The notes under the pieces were generated by a model, which saw only the letters and a program-made list of their open reading frames with translations, did no database searches and was not told where the DNA came from. Positions 1 through 14,631 of a DNA stretch of 64,000 nucleotides are shown here, one piece after another. This DNA comes from Trichoplax adhaerens (taxonomy: Eukaryota > Placozoa > Uniplacotomia > Trichoplacea > Trichoplacidae). A program made the position numbers and the translations under genes. The stretch spans positions 288,561 through 352,560 of the forward strand of contig NW_002060953.1 in NCBI RefSeq assembly GCF_000150275.1, written 5' to 3'. Position 1 is the first letter of the stretch; every line of letters begins with the position of its first letter.

Positions 1-2172
1 TAAAGTATTTGTAAGTCCTATAACTTTCCAAAAATTAAAAATTTCAATTTAATTATCGTCCATCTGTTTCTTGTAAAGTAAAATGATGAGAAATATTAAT
101 AAATATTTAATTTATTAACTCCTTATTTCATAATGCTTACAAAATTTATATACCGGAAAACCCCAAGAATGACGATAGGAACACAAATTTATTGATTATT
201 GGCAGCTGTTAGAACTGGAAGATTTCATTATTTTGCGGGAGCCAATAGTTAAATTATTAAGTTAAAATAGAAATTTGGTAAATGGTAGAGTCTGCTTTCA
301 ACTTATCCTTTACAATTTGTTGTGTAAATACTATTTATCGTCTACCTAGCATAGATAGCATTGCAATTAACTTAAAAAGATTCCTTAGAACTTCGATATA
401 GCTACTACAAATATCGTTAACAATAGCAGTCATCATTCTCACTTTTTAACTAAAATATTGCAATATAACATAATGATAGGGGTATATATTGCAATGCAAT
501 TTAACTGAAAAAGATCAATCAGAAATCAGAAATAGTTTCTACAAAATGCTATTACTTCAACAGTATTATCTTTTTCGACTCTACAGGACGTCCATCAAGG
601 TATTGGAAATCATTCATGATAGATATCTTAAAAAATAGCTAACAAGTAAGGAAGTAATCAAATTTTTCGTTCCAAATGTTGGCTATGCTTATGGCTAACG
701 CCATATTATTGCTGATGTATAGTATCTAATTGCAATCCGGCAATACAGTATAAGACGATAGGCTAGCTGAGCAATAGAATAAAAGTTTTCAATCTCTTGG
801 GCTTACTTTCTGCAACATAGCAGCTGAATACAACTCATTTTTAAAATACTAGATACTGCAACTTGCCACAGTAGCAGAACAGGATAGGTGGATAGACAGA
901 GTAATAAGTTTATAACATACATGGTTTTGATTTGCATAGGAAAACTCGCTCGTTAGACTACATGAATAATTCAATATCTAACTTATACCTTCGCCCTGTC
1001 ATTATATATTCTGATCAAGGTAACGCCAACAGTGTTGAAAATGAAGTTCACTGCCTACAATTATCCCTAGCCATGGCGCTAAGTATTTATCCACTATTAT
1101 TATAGTGTACTGTAGTTTTGGTTGTTTAAAAACAGCAAACAGTTACAAATTTCATAATTTAAATGGATGCCAGTATTAATTTTTGCGTTAATCAAGAGTA
1201 AGATTGAATTGTAAAAGTATTCTTGCCCCACTCCTCTCATGTTACTATTATAAGCCTAAGTGCAAGAATAAAACGTAAAATACCAAAAGTCTAACTTTTA
1301 TTATTACAATAACAGTCTGGACTTTTTATTATGACACAGATGGTTTAATAGTTAGGCTATTGGTAAATTAAGTAATAAATTATCAATGAGCTAATTCTGT
1401 AAACAATAAAAATGTCATTTTCCCATAAGATATTGACGTAATCTTAAAAGCAAGCCCACTCTCTTCACGATATCGAATTAATTATGTCATGGGATTTGTG
1501 AAACAGAAATATGCAAAAACAAAGTCTAATCATTGAAATCAATTAAAGACATGCAAGAAGTCGTTAAGTAAATGAATCTAGTTAGGAAATAGAGTTAGCT
1601 AAATCTGAATAGAAATATCTTTTCTTTGGCATTTCTTCCAACAACCATCATCAAATGCCGATCGCCAAGCCAATTTCAAAATCACAACTGGCAAAGATTA
1701 ATTCTATAAAATCTTAAAGTTTATTTTGAAACTTTCTTCTTGAAATATCCTTGTAATGAGCTATTATTTAGCCATGATAAATTAATATCAGGTGCTATAT
1801 CTACAGCATGAAAGAAAACTAACCGCTGTCTATCAATTAGAATAAGAAATAACGCATTCAATGTGAATGAAATAATCGACAGCAAGATTCATGTATTATA
1901 TCGTCAAGAAAGATTCTATTTATCTAATAAGACTTTCTTACGTATACCACTTAATTTTATACGTATTGTTAGTCAAAATGAACTCTGTAATCAGAGCTAT
2001 AACAACCAGCCACCATTTTCGATGGTATCCTAAATCTATTTGCCGTGGTAAGAGAATAATAATTCATTTATTTCTCCCCTTTTAAGAGCATCTGTATTAA
2101 ATTATTCATGTAGTCATGAATATTATAGAAACTGTAGCATTGAACTAGATGGCTGTTCTGAACTTTAATAAT
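1..2172. other. Gene-free AT-rich left flank
   Basis: I see no supported gene here. Open frames are short and have no recognisable domain; the longest is 64 codons near 1,891 and reads like chance translation of AT-rich DNA. No RNA gene, repeat array or promoter signature was recognised. Confidence 0.6.
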
Positions 2173-3393
2173 TTAGACAAAGGTAACCTTACGAGAATGA
2201 GTCACATACAATTTAGTTGTACTTCGATCACTATCACTGGATGCTGTTCGACTTGATTCAGGAATATAGGTAATATCGGGATTGACCGAGTATTGATAAT
2301 CACTAATGAAATATTTTGCCTTAGTCAGTCGTTGACAACAAAAAATAGATTTAAAGGCTGAATTAAAGTGAGGATTACAATAATAGCAAATAATAACATT
2401 GGAGATACTATAAAAGTAGGTTAAATATTTAGTAAATGTTCGAATTATTAATATTTTTTGGCGAAAATCACAATCGTATTTGCTATAGATAGCTATGAGA
2501 TCCAACATTACGTTAGTATCCACTAGAAAAATATAAATCCAGAAGGGTAGCCATGCTAACAGATAAACTACAAATATGATGACTGACATTTTACGTAATT
2601 TCTCTTTAATTGAATCAATACTTTGATCATGTTGAAGAAACTGTAAATCATCAGATGCGCTGAATACTTTTTCAGGCAATTGTCGACCAGGGCTCATTGC
2701 TAAATCACGAATAACTTGAATATTGAAAAAGGCAACAGTAAGTACAGGCGCCACGAACGTAAGAGCAAAGAGGCAAGCATCATAAATTAATCGATTAGGA
2801 TAACTTTGCAGCGAGCTATTTATTACTATGCAATAGGATGATTTGCCAAAGGTTTTCGTTTTTAAGGACATTCCATAAGGAATCATATAACCAATTGCCA
2901 TCAGCCATATTACTCCAATGCAATAGATTGCTTGTTTTTTATTCGGTTGTACATATAAAGATTTACAGATTGCACGATAACGTGCATAACACATTAATGT
3001 GATAGTTAATGCTGAGACGATGGTGGTAAAGATAAATGATGAATATAAAATTTGACACAGAAAGGATCCAAATGGCCATGTCCCATGAAATAAAAAATCG
3101 GAGATAAACTGGAATAATCCAGATATAAGAAATAGGATAGTAACAAAGCTATAATTTAACATCATAATGTTGGTAAATGTCCATAATCGACGTGTACGAA
3201 TAACTACATATCCGATAATGAGATTGCCAGTTATGGAGAAGATGAAGGTCGTGATGAAAACGATAGCTTTGACGATAGCCACAATCTTACTAATTTCATT
3301 AAAGTTGCCATGATCGTAACAATCGCTAGATATATTGCTGATAGGGTTGCTTGTTTGATTACTAGCCATGTTAATATTGATATCTACAGTCAA
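2173..3393 (-). CDS. Rhodopsin-family (class A) G-protein-coupled receptor, orphan, single exon
   Basis: The 406-aa intronless frame has seven hydrophobic segments, the first at about residues 36-62 with the class A GN pair (56-57). The N-terminus has two N-glycosylation sequons (N12, N20) and no evident signal peptide. C113 before TM3 and C188 in the second extracellular loop can form the conserved disulfide. TM3 ends in ARYR (137-140), so the usual D/E of the DRY switch is Ala. TM6 has AWLPFW (280-285), close to the family CWLP. TM7 has SNVIICYY (331-338) in place of NPxxY, so both the Pro and the usual Tyr position are altered. Two Cys at 352-353 could be palmitoylated. The tail is Ser/Thr-rich. 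The family signals through heterotrimeric G proteins at the plasma membrane; the ligand cannot be told from sequence. Loss of two switch motifs suggests a lineage-specific receptor. The first ATG of the frame was taken as the start. Confidence 0.85.
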   Translation of the reverse strand: MTVDININMASNQTSNPISNISSDCYDHGNFNEISKIVAIVKAIVFITTFIFSITGNLIIGYVVIRTRRLWTFTNIMMLNYSFVTILFLISGLFQFISDFLFHGTWPFGSFLCQILYSSFIFTTIVSALTITLMCYARYRAICKSLYVQPNKKQAIYCIGVIWLMAIGYMIPYGMSLKTKTFGKSSYCIVINSSLQSYPNRLIYDACLFALTFVAPVLTVAFFNIQVIRDLAMSPGRQLPEKVFSASDDLQFLQHDQSIDSIKEKLRKMSVIIFVVYLLAWLPFWIYIFLVDTNVMLDLIAIYSKYDCDFRQKILIIRTFTKYLTYFYSISNVIICYYCNPHFNSAFKSIFCCQRLTKAKYFISDYQYSVNPDITYIPESSRTASSDSDRSTTKLYVTHSRKVTFV

Positions 3394-3789
3394 GCAATAG
3401 GGAAAAAAAAGAGTAACAAATTAATTGACATGGAATGATTAGAAAGCAAAATTGGATATCCGAAAATCGATACTGCTAATCTCTGCAATCTAAAAATTAC
3501 TTATTTCAAGCCTATTTTTCCCCTATACCAAGCAATGATTCGTTTTAGATAAATTAATCGCTTGTATAATAGGTTTTGCAAAGAAGAAATAAGCGTAAAA
3601 TGCGACTGGCTTACGATAAAACTTAACAAAACATAAAGCTACTACTTTTAACAACGTCAATATAAGAATAAATCAACGATTTTGGATAAGAATATAACTA
3701 GTAACATTAGATCCTAATTCAGAAATTATTATAGTATCAAAGAGTTGGTTGACGATCAACCTGAAGTAATAGAAGGCTTACATTTTTAA

Positions 3790-4452
3790 TTGTATAAACG
3801 CCGAAGGAAACTAGTAGATTTGTATCATTTCACACGCAATAAGAACAGATATTATTATTATAGCCCCTCTCTTTTAAACGAAATTGGTCAAATTTTCAAA
3901 AAAAGACAGCGTCAATATGTTAAATTAATTCCAACTCTACATGGAATACCACTACCACTAGGCAGCATCCGATCTTTGCTAAATGAAAAGAAAAATTTTG
4001 AAAGGTTACGATCCTGCCAAACTTATTTCTCTCTATTCCCAAACTGTTGAATGGAGACTAGGATAGCTGTTAAGTAAACTTAAAGCAGCCTACTATCCAT
4101 CTTGGGATTAAAATTGATGACGAAAGCGATAGTAGAAAAGAAAATAAGATACCTAATCGACACGATAGTGACGATTACAACTAAAGTGTAGGTAATAATG
4201 TAGCACTAGACAGTGAAAAAACTTGGCAATGTCTATCTTCCCCAATAGAAAACTTTGCGATACTTATCTTCTCTACTAGAACAGAAGACAAACAAATGTC
4301 TGAAAGCAAAGTTACTTTCTCGTATCAGTTATATTAAGAAGGCGGCGCTGACAAGAATAAAAGAATATTTAATTTCCAACTTGATCTATACACGCTATCT
4401 TCAAGTGGTACTAACCCAAGCCTCATGTGGCCATGTTTTTGGCCCATCTTAA
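3790..4452 (+). pseudogene. Possible decayed coding sequence of unknown family
   Basis: Adjacent open stretches in different frames (3,790-4,050; about 3,983-4,066; 4,255-4,452) have more protein-like composition than their surroundings, for example KGYDPAKLISLYSQTVEW from 4,001 in the second stretch. No frame is long enough and no plausible splice pair joins them. I do not recognise a family. It could be a broken gene or chance; a functional gene is unlikely. Confidence 0.25.
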
Positions 4453-7400
4453 TTAATTATACAAACTAACATGACATTGGGCGGTCACTAAAGTAAATTA
4501 TGGCTTTTATAGGCTTACAGTCAATCATCAATCTCTTGGAATGTCACAAAGACAGCCAATAAGGAACACGCATAACAAATAAATTAAGAAAATATTTTAC
4601 ATCAATTTACAATATCATCATCTTATGAGGTTGATAAATGACGACAAATATAGATTTAAACTGGGTGATACTAGATATATTTAATTGAATCATTTCAATT
4701 TATCCATTCTGCATCCATTGCGTGCTATATTGATTACGGTGCCTGGTTAATATTGGTTAATGGTCTATGAGCTCCTAAGTAATTTCCTTTACTCTATCTC
4801 GGCAATCATTAGTAAAATAAATTACAACAAAAAGAATGACTATCTATTATAATGATTCTTGTAATATATTGACTTATAAAATGTTGACAATATTGACCTA
4901 AATTAATGCCATTGACGAATGCTATTTGTTTCAATATTAATGTATCATTTTCCATCGATTAGTAAAAGTTGATTAATCAGGTAAAGATGGACACGCTAGA
5001 ATAAATCTGTTAATTTCCATCATAACCCACCCCACTAGCCAATAAATCAGCATCATCTCCATAAATAATTGAAAATGACAGAATATACCGTAATTTCATT
5101 AAGCTATAAAAAAATTTAAAATGCCTTTACAATCAATTCAAATCTAGTCAAGATTTTTTTCATACATAGTATTTTAACTTTACTATAAAAATAGGATCTG
5201 ATCATGATGGATTCTCCCCTAACCATCTTCTATGGCAATAACGTGATGTCCAATTCATGTTATTGCTATTATCCACTCTAGATATGCAGTACCCGTGTAG
5301 TAAGGTTAATAAAAAATAGATTCATTATATAATCTCGTAGAAAAAAATCACTAACAAAATCTAAATACAAGCATGGCTTAATGTTAGATTTAGGGTCGGA
5401 TGAAATTGAAAATATCAAATAGCTATTGAATTAAAATAAAGCAATTCTATATTCTCCATGCAATATCATTTTTAAGGATAACGGTAGAGATAAGGCTTAA
5501 GTATTTTCGGTCTTTAATGTTAGAAGGAGTTTAATCAATCAGAAACAGTTGTAATCCGGATTTATTTCTTGGTAACGTACTGTACAGATCTGATCTATTT
5601 AATATAATACTTGTATCGGAAAAGTTTAAAATCGATAGAAGCGATTCTAAACTAGAAGGATCATTGTTGCTATCAATTATAGCGCCCCCTATTACTTGTT
5701 TTTCCGTGAATGTTAATAAAATGTAAAATCAATCAACAGCATAATGATGAACAAGAATAATCATTGTTTAACGAACATGATGCAGTTTGTAGATATTGCT
5801 CTTTTTCGTATTATTAGAACGGAAAATATTGGAAACTCCCTCTAATAACAGATCACTTCCGTAGTTTTCTTTCTTTAAGTTCGAAAAAGTAGGATGCTTG
5901 ATTAGTAACTTCCGATCTATAAGGTAATATGATCGTAGATAATTTTTCGTATGTATTTATGTTTTACAAGTGTTACTAAAATTCTATTGGAGTTAACAAG
6001 CTCTAAAGTTATACAAGCATCCTTAAATGAAATAGTAAAAGCAATGGACAAAGATCTGCAAAAGCCATATTTAGTTTAATAGTAGACTGATAGGGTATAG
6101 ATTCCCTAAGTTAGCAAGCAGTAGAATACTATGGTTTGAATAAGGATAATGTGTACATTGCATAGACGTGTAATCGATATTTATTTGGTAACTCTGTCCG
6201 TATTGCTAAATTCTTACTTAACTAAGCAAACGGTATTTTAATTTCCTATTTTAATAAGGATGATACGGATCAAAATATTCGGATACTGCATAAGAGAAAC
6301 TTTATAATCCTATTTCTAAACTAGCTTAATAATAATTTGAGTAATAAGAGTAATATTAGGACGCCGTGAAAGATTAGCAATAGTAAGCAAATTAAGATTA
6401 TTTCAATCTTTCTACTATATTTGTATGGTGTGGCCAAACAGTGAATGTCAACATCATGGCTTGTTAAAACTCTTGGGCTAACAATAAGCAAAGCTTGCGT
6501 TTAATACAATATTCATTTTTTTACTAAATAAATGATAATAAATTATCAATCAGCTAAGCAATTAAACGGTATGCGACATAAATCAGTAATCACTGGTCTC
6601 ATTTAGAACGTAGTAATGAGAATATGCATACGTTAGATTAAAAATAGATTATTAGATATATAGATGAGAATTGATCGCTTTAACGCTTATTAGTATAATA
6701 CAGTTATGCTTTCATAGGGCACAAACATATCGAAAGGTTTGATTAATCGCTCACAAATACAGCGGACAAAAGATAAAAATTATGTCATCGTTTGTGATAG
6801 CAAATGATGAGGGGTAGCATACATTAACCTGAAAGTTCAAAATTAATAATTTTTTTTACCTAATAGAATTCTTCAATGCAAGGGATTAATAGAAAATAAT
6901 ACAAACGACGATGACTAATATGAACAGATTACTTATAAATAAATTTGATAATACGCTCAACACAGATGGAGATTATACTCAATATCTTAGTTCAGCAACT
7001 TCAGGAATACTGGACATCATCGCTACGTAGATAGCAGAAATAATTTTTTGTCTACTATTTTAAGGTAGTCCTATAATCAATAGGAATTAATTTACCCTTC
7101 AGTTAGGAGTGCACGCTTGTCTGTATTTATTTGTAGAGAAAGAGAATTTTAATGGTAGTCTGTTGATATTGTTCATGCAGAGCTTGATAACTTCTATTTC
7201 ATCTGCTTTTTAGAGGGACAATTTTTGAACGAAAACAAGAACAACCATCCAAATAAAATAATACAAAATGGATCACTCTCAATTTATGCAAGTGTTACTA
7301 AAGCAATATACCGGTGATTTATTCATCCAAAATCATCATTATTAGCTAGGTTTTTTAGGCTGGGAAAATGTTAACCTAGCATGAATAATTAGTTATGCGT

Positions 7401-8027
7401 GTCAAAAAATTCGATGATCAGTTGATTAGCCTGTGAATCGAATATACAATAACTGTTCCATATTCACAATACTATTTTTGCAGTAGCTCTTGAGCTTAAA
7501 GTTAAGGAAGAATCTAGTAGGCAAATGGCCAGACATGCAATTTTATTTTTAAAATACATGAAATATGACACTATTTACTATAAGATTAAATTGGGGAATA
7601 GCACTCAGGGCAGATGGTCGTACTATCGATCAATAGAATCAAAATTTATTTGTGTTATGTAAATTAAATAGAAATCATATCCATTTTTAGCAAGCAAGTA
7701 TCTTAAATATTAGCGGCAGAAAGTGATAATTTTTTAAATGCTTGAAGGTTAACATACCTGAAATGCCCTGGGATCAATCTCCTACTTTTTCAATCCGCAA
7801 TCACTTTTGATAGAATGAAATCCAAATTGTTAGATTTAGATATTGCTTTTTATCAAGATTGAAAATTATGGCATCGATGAAACTTGATTACGTTATTATC
7901 ATATGATCGATGAAATGATAGAATGAAGAAAAATAAGAAGTGATATAAGCTATCAAATAGTAAAATAGTTTTAAAGCTTGCCTTAAGATTTAAAAACACA
8001 ATTATATTTCCCGAACTTGTTTACAAC

Positions 8028-8219
8028 TTGACAGCATTAAAATTAATACATAATAACAATGATAAATTATCTATTATTCCATATGCTGAATGGCAGAAAG
8101 AAAGCTTACAAACATTGTTCCTTTTGTTTTATTACACCATGTATAAGTCCGTATTATTGTCATACATATTACTTATTCAAATAGTAAAAGATACTTTGGG
8201 ATTGTATCGAACGTTGTAA
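8028..8219 (+). pseudogene. Short decayed open stretch, family uncertain
   Basis: A 63-codon frame without a clean ATG (it opens with TTG). It contains LSIIPYAEWQKESL, which faintly recalls the IPY-x-EW segment near the end of thioester-reductase domains in NRPS or aminoadipate-reductase-like proteins. Upstream DNA (about 6.3-8.0 kb) is full of stops and gives no supporting domain. I treat it as a possible relic only. Confidence 0.15.
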
Positions 8220-10586
8220 ATTGGATAACTCGATAATGCAATTTATTAAATGAATAATCTATATATAGCTCATGATAGAGTAGCGATCTAGAATATGTAG
8301 GGTCATAGTTTAGCTACCCACTTAGATATTAAAAGTCGTCGGAATATTTCCTGTCAATAGAGCCATTAGATAAGATGAGCAATGTAAATTACATTGCTTA
8401 GAAAGATGGCAAGAACAGAAATTAAGTTTAGTTACTGATGATTAAATTGATACATCAGATTAATTACTGCCGATGCCAAGATATATTTTTGAATTTCTAA
8501 AAATGAATTTAGTAGACATATTTTAAAAATAGGTAATCAACAATGTAGTTTTAGTATCTAGATGAAATGTGCAATAGCTTAGTAAGGGTTGTGGCATTTC
8601 TCAAAAATACAATCTTTATGGATTCTTAATGATAGCAACAATTATATGACGGATCGATAGCATAGATTATGTCGATAACTCGTATCTCGTAAATATAATC
8701 TATTCCTACTTATTACCCTCCCCTACCTGGAATCAAAATAGTATTTCATTTCTGAAATCATTCGTCATATGTAATATTGTGATGATGTTTACTTGTATAG
8801 GCCTCTATAGGACTAATTAGCACCAATCATAATGATAAAATATTGGTATTTTATCTAGGGAAATGAGTCGCTTTTTCATTTTTCCACGGTTTAAATGATG
8901 AGTCAGTAAAAGCTAGATCAGAATGCCAGGTGATCAATAGAATAGGAAATATACCAAGCCATTTCCATTTTTAAACAAATTATAATAAAAATGAGATAAG
9001 GTATCCCAGTTTTATTGTTTTGCCACTGTAGTTAACTTGATCGCTATACAAGATAATGAAATATTCCGTAGCAAGCAATGACGAAAAAACTAATAGAATA
9101 TTTTCTCACTGTCTGATCACAATAAATAGAATCATAATTCATTTGAAAAATATAGAAGATCAACACCATTTAAAGCTAACTCATCCAAATTAATTATCAA
9201 AATGATACAAGGTAGGAAAAAATGACTAGTTGACGTCATGATAGTAGAGACATGGTCAAGATGTAAAAACAAGTGCACAGATACTATAGAATATCAATAA
9301 TATAACCAGTGTCAATAGAATTGGATAAAGCTTATATCTCTCCTACTGCTGTTCTCGTTATAAATAAATAATACAAATTAATGATTTCGAACAATAACAC
9401 TCATTACCCAAAATAGCAAAATCAATCACCCTTAATCATATATTGCTTTTAAAATTAGCTAGACATAACGGAACAGATCTATTTGAAATTTTTAATTAAC
9501 GATTATTGTAAAAGAAAATATCTAGCAGTCACAAAGCACCGGCAGTAACACATTGCAACGATCACCAGGAATTTTACATAGCTAAATTAACGCTAATGAA
9601 CAGAACCTCCTTTTACCGGTGTCATAGGAACGTTTTTTTGTTATTGTTACCATTAGAAGGGATAGAAATGATATTATTTGTTTTTTGCTACTAAGGAGAC
9701 AAAGGAATCCTATAGCCTCCTATATTGCCCTGTAATGGCGCCAGTCATAGAAAAATGAAGATAATTCACATATCTTGGTACTCCTAGCAAGGTTGAAAAA
9801 GTTCTTGTGTAAGAGTTTGATAAATTTATTCAGATTCCTTCATCATTTTCACTAAAAATTATTGCTTATCCTTTACTTTTTTATTCTATGCATCTATTTT
9901 CTCATGCCTTTACCTTGTTATGCCTATTAATTGTAAACTTACGTGATTAATTATAGAGCTAAATTGGAAATATTAGGGTCATAGTTTGAAACTGACGCTT
10001 TCCCCTTTAATTTTGAACTCATTCTGTGCTATTCTCTATTCGTATTAAAACACGGTAAAAATACTTCTTCATTCAACTTTCTCTATTTTCAGCCAATTAA
10101 AATCTCAAATGCCTATCGTAACAATCATTTCTTATGAGCCACCTCATCAACAGTACCACCAGAACAATTTTTAAAAATAGTTTGGTTCATGGCACCATTA
10201 TCACATATGCTTCTATTTCTCAATACCTTTATTCTTACTTTGTTTTGAATAATAATAATTAATCTCATTTTAATCGAACAAGCTGCAATATTAGATGGAT
10301 TTCAGTCTTGATCCTTAATTGTTTGCTTGAATATATTAGCTCAATAATCATATCCCATTTATAATCTATGCTAAGGTGCACTATACTAACAAACGTATCC
10401 TGATTTAAGCTTAAGCTATATTAATGGGAAAACAAAACCTTTTCATGAACTATACAATTTAGATTATAAAATTGATTTTTTATTCAAGTGGCCATTTTAA
10501 TCAGCTACATAAATGAATATTCTGCTATTGTTATATGCGTGATATACTGTACATACAGTTCCGTATTGACTCATTATCAGAAATAA

Positions 10587-11640
10587 TCATTTTATAAACT
10601 CTAACCCATATATGACTAACATTAATACAAACGATTTACAATAGATTTGGCCAATTATGCGCGTTACAAGGAAAGTGAATTTAGATAGATATACCCGTAT
10701 ATGCCGTATCATCTTAGATAATACTGCATCACACTGTCGATCTTGAAAAATATCTATTTCTATTTCCATTAATAAATTGATATAGCAATCCATAGATTTG
10801 TATCCCATCTAAGCAAAAATTTATATTTCTAGCGACGACATACTCTACCGGAATATCGATTAAGACTGTTAAAATTTCAAGTTTTGTAATACTTATTGAG
10901 TTTATGAAACCTAACTTACTGTCTCATATATTAATAAATTACCAAATTAAATACTTCTAGCCCGTTTAACGTTTTCTTACGCTAGTACTAACAACAATAT
11001 TGTGAGGAAGAAAAGGGAATAATTGAATACGTAAATACTTTTGTAGCAGATTTCTCAGAGTAATTTCCATTAATTCATCTCATTTTATTCGCTCTAATTA
11101 CGTAAATTTTCAATTAAACAACTTTCACTTAGCTCTAACTATCGATAAATAATAATAAAATAGATTATAATTATATATGCATATTTCTTTGCTACTAGAT
11201 GTTAAAATAATCATTGCAAGCCTGCTTCATAGTCTTAGACCAAATATGTTCCACTCATTTCAGATTGCTTTTAAAGTACCACCCCAGCTGTTTGATTATA
11301 TTGTTTAATGAATCTATTTCAGGATTTATATTATCTACTGATAAGTAAGAGCATCGCACCGTACTATTGTCATCTTAATTCTGAGTTATTTTCATTTCTC
11401 CTCCAACCATTGAAGTATAATTAATATTATCTACTGTTACCGAAATCATAATGCTCCGAATATGTCGTGGGCTAACAATATTGTAGGACGAAAATATCTT
11501 CTGAATTTCGATCACATAATTATCATCTAGATCTAGCCTGTATTGAGACTTTCGAGCCAAAGTGACACAAGGTGAAAGAAAGAAGCCCGCTACATAAGTA
11601 TTAAGTATGCGTGCCCATTCAAAATCAATAGCACTTTCAT
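10587..11640 (-). pseudogene. Possible decayed gene: two open stretches on the minus strand
   Basis: One frame at about 11,375-11,640 is open for about 90 codons if read upstream of its first ATG. It includes FEWARILNTYVAGFF, YNIVSPRHIRSIMISV and DLDDNYVIEIQKIF. A second at 10,587-10,808 includes DRQCDAVLSKMIRHIRVYL. Their composition is protein-like, and an SPR-x-(I/M)-(R/K) helix of this kind occurs in KAP-type NTPases, but no P-loop or other hallmark was found and stops separate the parts. Family assignment is not supported. Confidence 0.2.
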
Positions 11641-12327
11641 ATCGTCACACAATCAAAAATTAAATATGCTTTAAATGTTTTCGCACTAAAAGTACAGGTG
11701 TTGCACTTTCTTTGCATTCCAAAACGAAATTTAAAAAAATAGAATCATTTACATTCCGAACTATAATTATCATATTATTTCTATTATTATTTACTTATAG
11801 TACCGTAACATATTTTTTAAAGGTTAAAGTAACTCATGACGAATTAAACAGTAAATAAAAACCTTTATTTATACTGGACAAAAGTTTACCCAATTTATGC
11901 TCTTTGAACTAATGTATCCCATCTGGTCAATATCGTTGACGAAAAGCGAAGTCATAGAAAAAACTGATACAATAGTATATTATAGCTCTAGTAATGGTAG
12001 GTGGTGAGAATGATCACAGTAACTCAAAATCTATCAATTCCATAATCTAAAAATGACAGTACTAGTTAGATTGACTTTAATAATATATTTATTCCATAAT
12101 CATTGCATTCGATAAATTTTAAACTATATTTAGGCTAAATAAAATGAGACAATACTGTAGTACTGTACAACTCAATGCTTCGTTACATTTGATAATGTAC
12201 GGTAGCTACCGATTTTAAAGATAGATTCCAAAATACAATAAGAAAGCTCGCACCTTACAACTAGAAGAATTGCATTAATGATAAAACTGAATAACAGACC
12301 GTACAAGGGATTATTCATACCTACAGC

Positions 12328-12362
12328 CATTGTAAATATATATATATATATAGCATTTACAA
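12328..12362. repeat. AT hairpin: inverted repeat around a TA run
   Basis: ATTGTAAAT and its reverse complement ATTTACAAT flank a run of TA dinucleotides, giving a perfect 9-bp stem around an alternating TA core. Such sites can form cruciforms. No gene is associated with it. Confidence 0.6.
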
Positions 12363-14631
12363 TTTAATCTGCGACTAGTCCTATAGACACAATATCATAA
12401 TAATGTTCTATAATTTTTCTATCTTTAATTAATGTCTGAATAATATTCTAAAATATTGAGATTCGATGATAAAGTATAATATTACTTAGGAGACAAGAAG
12501 AGGTGAAACTCTATTGAATTAAGTCATTCAAATAATTCTTGACATTCTTGTGTGTAAAAGCGAAGCAAATATTTATCAAGGTGAAAATACTAACTTAGAA
12601 ATTCGACAGTAACTAGATATTAAAGAATGAAATAAAATACTCGACGATCTATACTCTCTCCTAATAAACAGAATTATGTCATATTATTATCGTGAATCAA
12701 GAAAGGTACATTTTTTACTTGCATGAACATTCATGCAATATCAAAATAGGCTAGAGGGTTATAATGTAAAAATAAAAATCAAAGAAAAATTAGGGTGCCT
12801 CCTAACACTTGCTTTAAGTAATAACTAAGTGTTAGGATTCGAACTACCCCAAAGAATGGATGACTAAATTCACTGAATTGAGCATTTTACTATGTTGATT
12901 ATAATTAAGTATTGAAAGTAGGAAGGAATCATTATGGTTATAACCAAATATATATTGCGCTGTACTGGTAATAGGAACTCCCACATGGTATGATCCCTTA
13001 TGATTGGAATTCAGACTGATACAAGATTATAGAATATAATATAAATGATTCTGTAACTGGTCATACTGTTGTCCGACTATCCAGAATTAACTGGTAAATA
13101 TCTATATCGATAAACGTTATTCCATTAATTTGGCTATCGTATAAAATTAGTCTTAAGAAAATTAACATGAATCATCTAGGTTATAACTTATAGCTACTGC
13201 CAAGAAGTATAGAATCTCGGCATATCATTGAATAAATCAGTTCTCTAGCTTTATAACTTAAAAGCAAAGGCATCTAATTTCTTGCATTATTATAAGTGAT
13301 AGTGGTTTCCTAATACCTTGAAAACTCTAAAATTTGCTTTACGTAGCCCTTGTTAAGAAACTGGTTCGAAATATCGAGTCATCAGAATACCACATTTACT
13401 CTACTGATATATATTCAAAATATATATAAGTACGTGTACGAAAACTTTGAATACTAAACTATGGTATAAATAAATATCATAAGAAGCTCACGATATAAAT
13501 TGACTTTGAAAGAAGTAATCATATTACTTCCAGACAAAGAATAAAGTTGCTAGTAAAAGTCAATCGGCAAATCAACGAAATAATAAATTTTTTTACTAGC
13601 TATTATTATTTTAGTGGGTTAATATTCTCAGATATTTAAATTTTACCTATAGCTAGTATACGTGCATTAATAGGATAATATATGGTAGAAGATCTAATAG
13701 CAAAGAATAGTATGACCTACTATAGATTCAGCCTTATTATCATATTGTTCTTGACATTTTAATTACGTACAGAATAACACGTTTCTAACGTGTGGTATAC
13801 AACCAGTTAACTAACAGCTTTCTTTGCATATTTGCATCTTAAATAGCTTTCGCACACACCTTCACGCTTTGCTATTTAATAGTGTAGATATTACTTATAT
13901 AGCTGAGATCTGATAGAATAAAAATGCTAAAAGTATACGAGTCTTATTGAAGCTAAGATGTTGTTGCTGTGTTTAACTTATCAAAAGTTCATTCTTGCTA
14001 TAATATTGAGTAATAGCAGTAAATTATCGCATTCTATCAGATAATATATAATTCTTTTGAAGGCTTAAATGCTAAATAGCTTTAAGACAAGGTTTTTATT
14101 GGCGTACATAAAGTAGAGCACTGATAACAATTTGATAAGATCTCTATCACATAATATTATTTTCATGCCGTCAATTCTATTAGCTCTTGTGATCACCACC
14201 GTTAGATAGCAAACTCGGTTTAAGCAATAGAAACAAGATTACTCGTAATGTGTCATCCATCTTATTAAAACCAATATTGCGCGTATTACATATGTTAAAA
14301 GGAAAGATAGCAGTCGAGCATAGATATAACTAATCGAGATGATACCCTTCCAGGATCCGAGGTTTTGTTATTAGAAGGTTATATAGTCCATTATCAAATT
14401 TTAGATAAAGACTTTTGCTATAAATGATTAATATACTGCCCTTGAAGTAGAAGTTGTGCGAAAGCAATCTTCGTGACGTGTACTTCATTTCTATGTTACG
14501 TTCAATAAATATTTATATCTTAGAAATTATTTACTGCCTCCTTAATTGTAACTTTAGTGGTTAACGGCTGATACTAGGATTAGACTGCATCTAATCTGCA
14601 TAGATAGAATCTCTTTAGAGTATTAATTTGG

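Noticed and set aside
12836-12856. GGATTCGAAC, resembling the T-arm of a minus-strand tRNA
   Set aside because: No acceptor stem, anticodon arm or D-arm can be folded around it.
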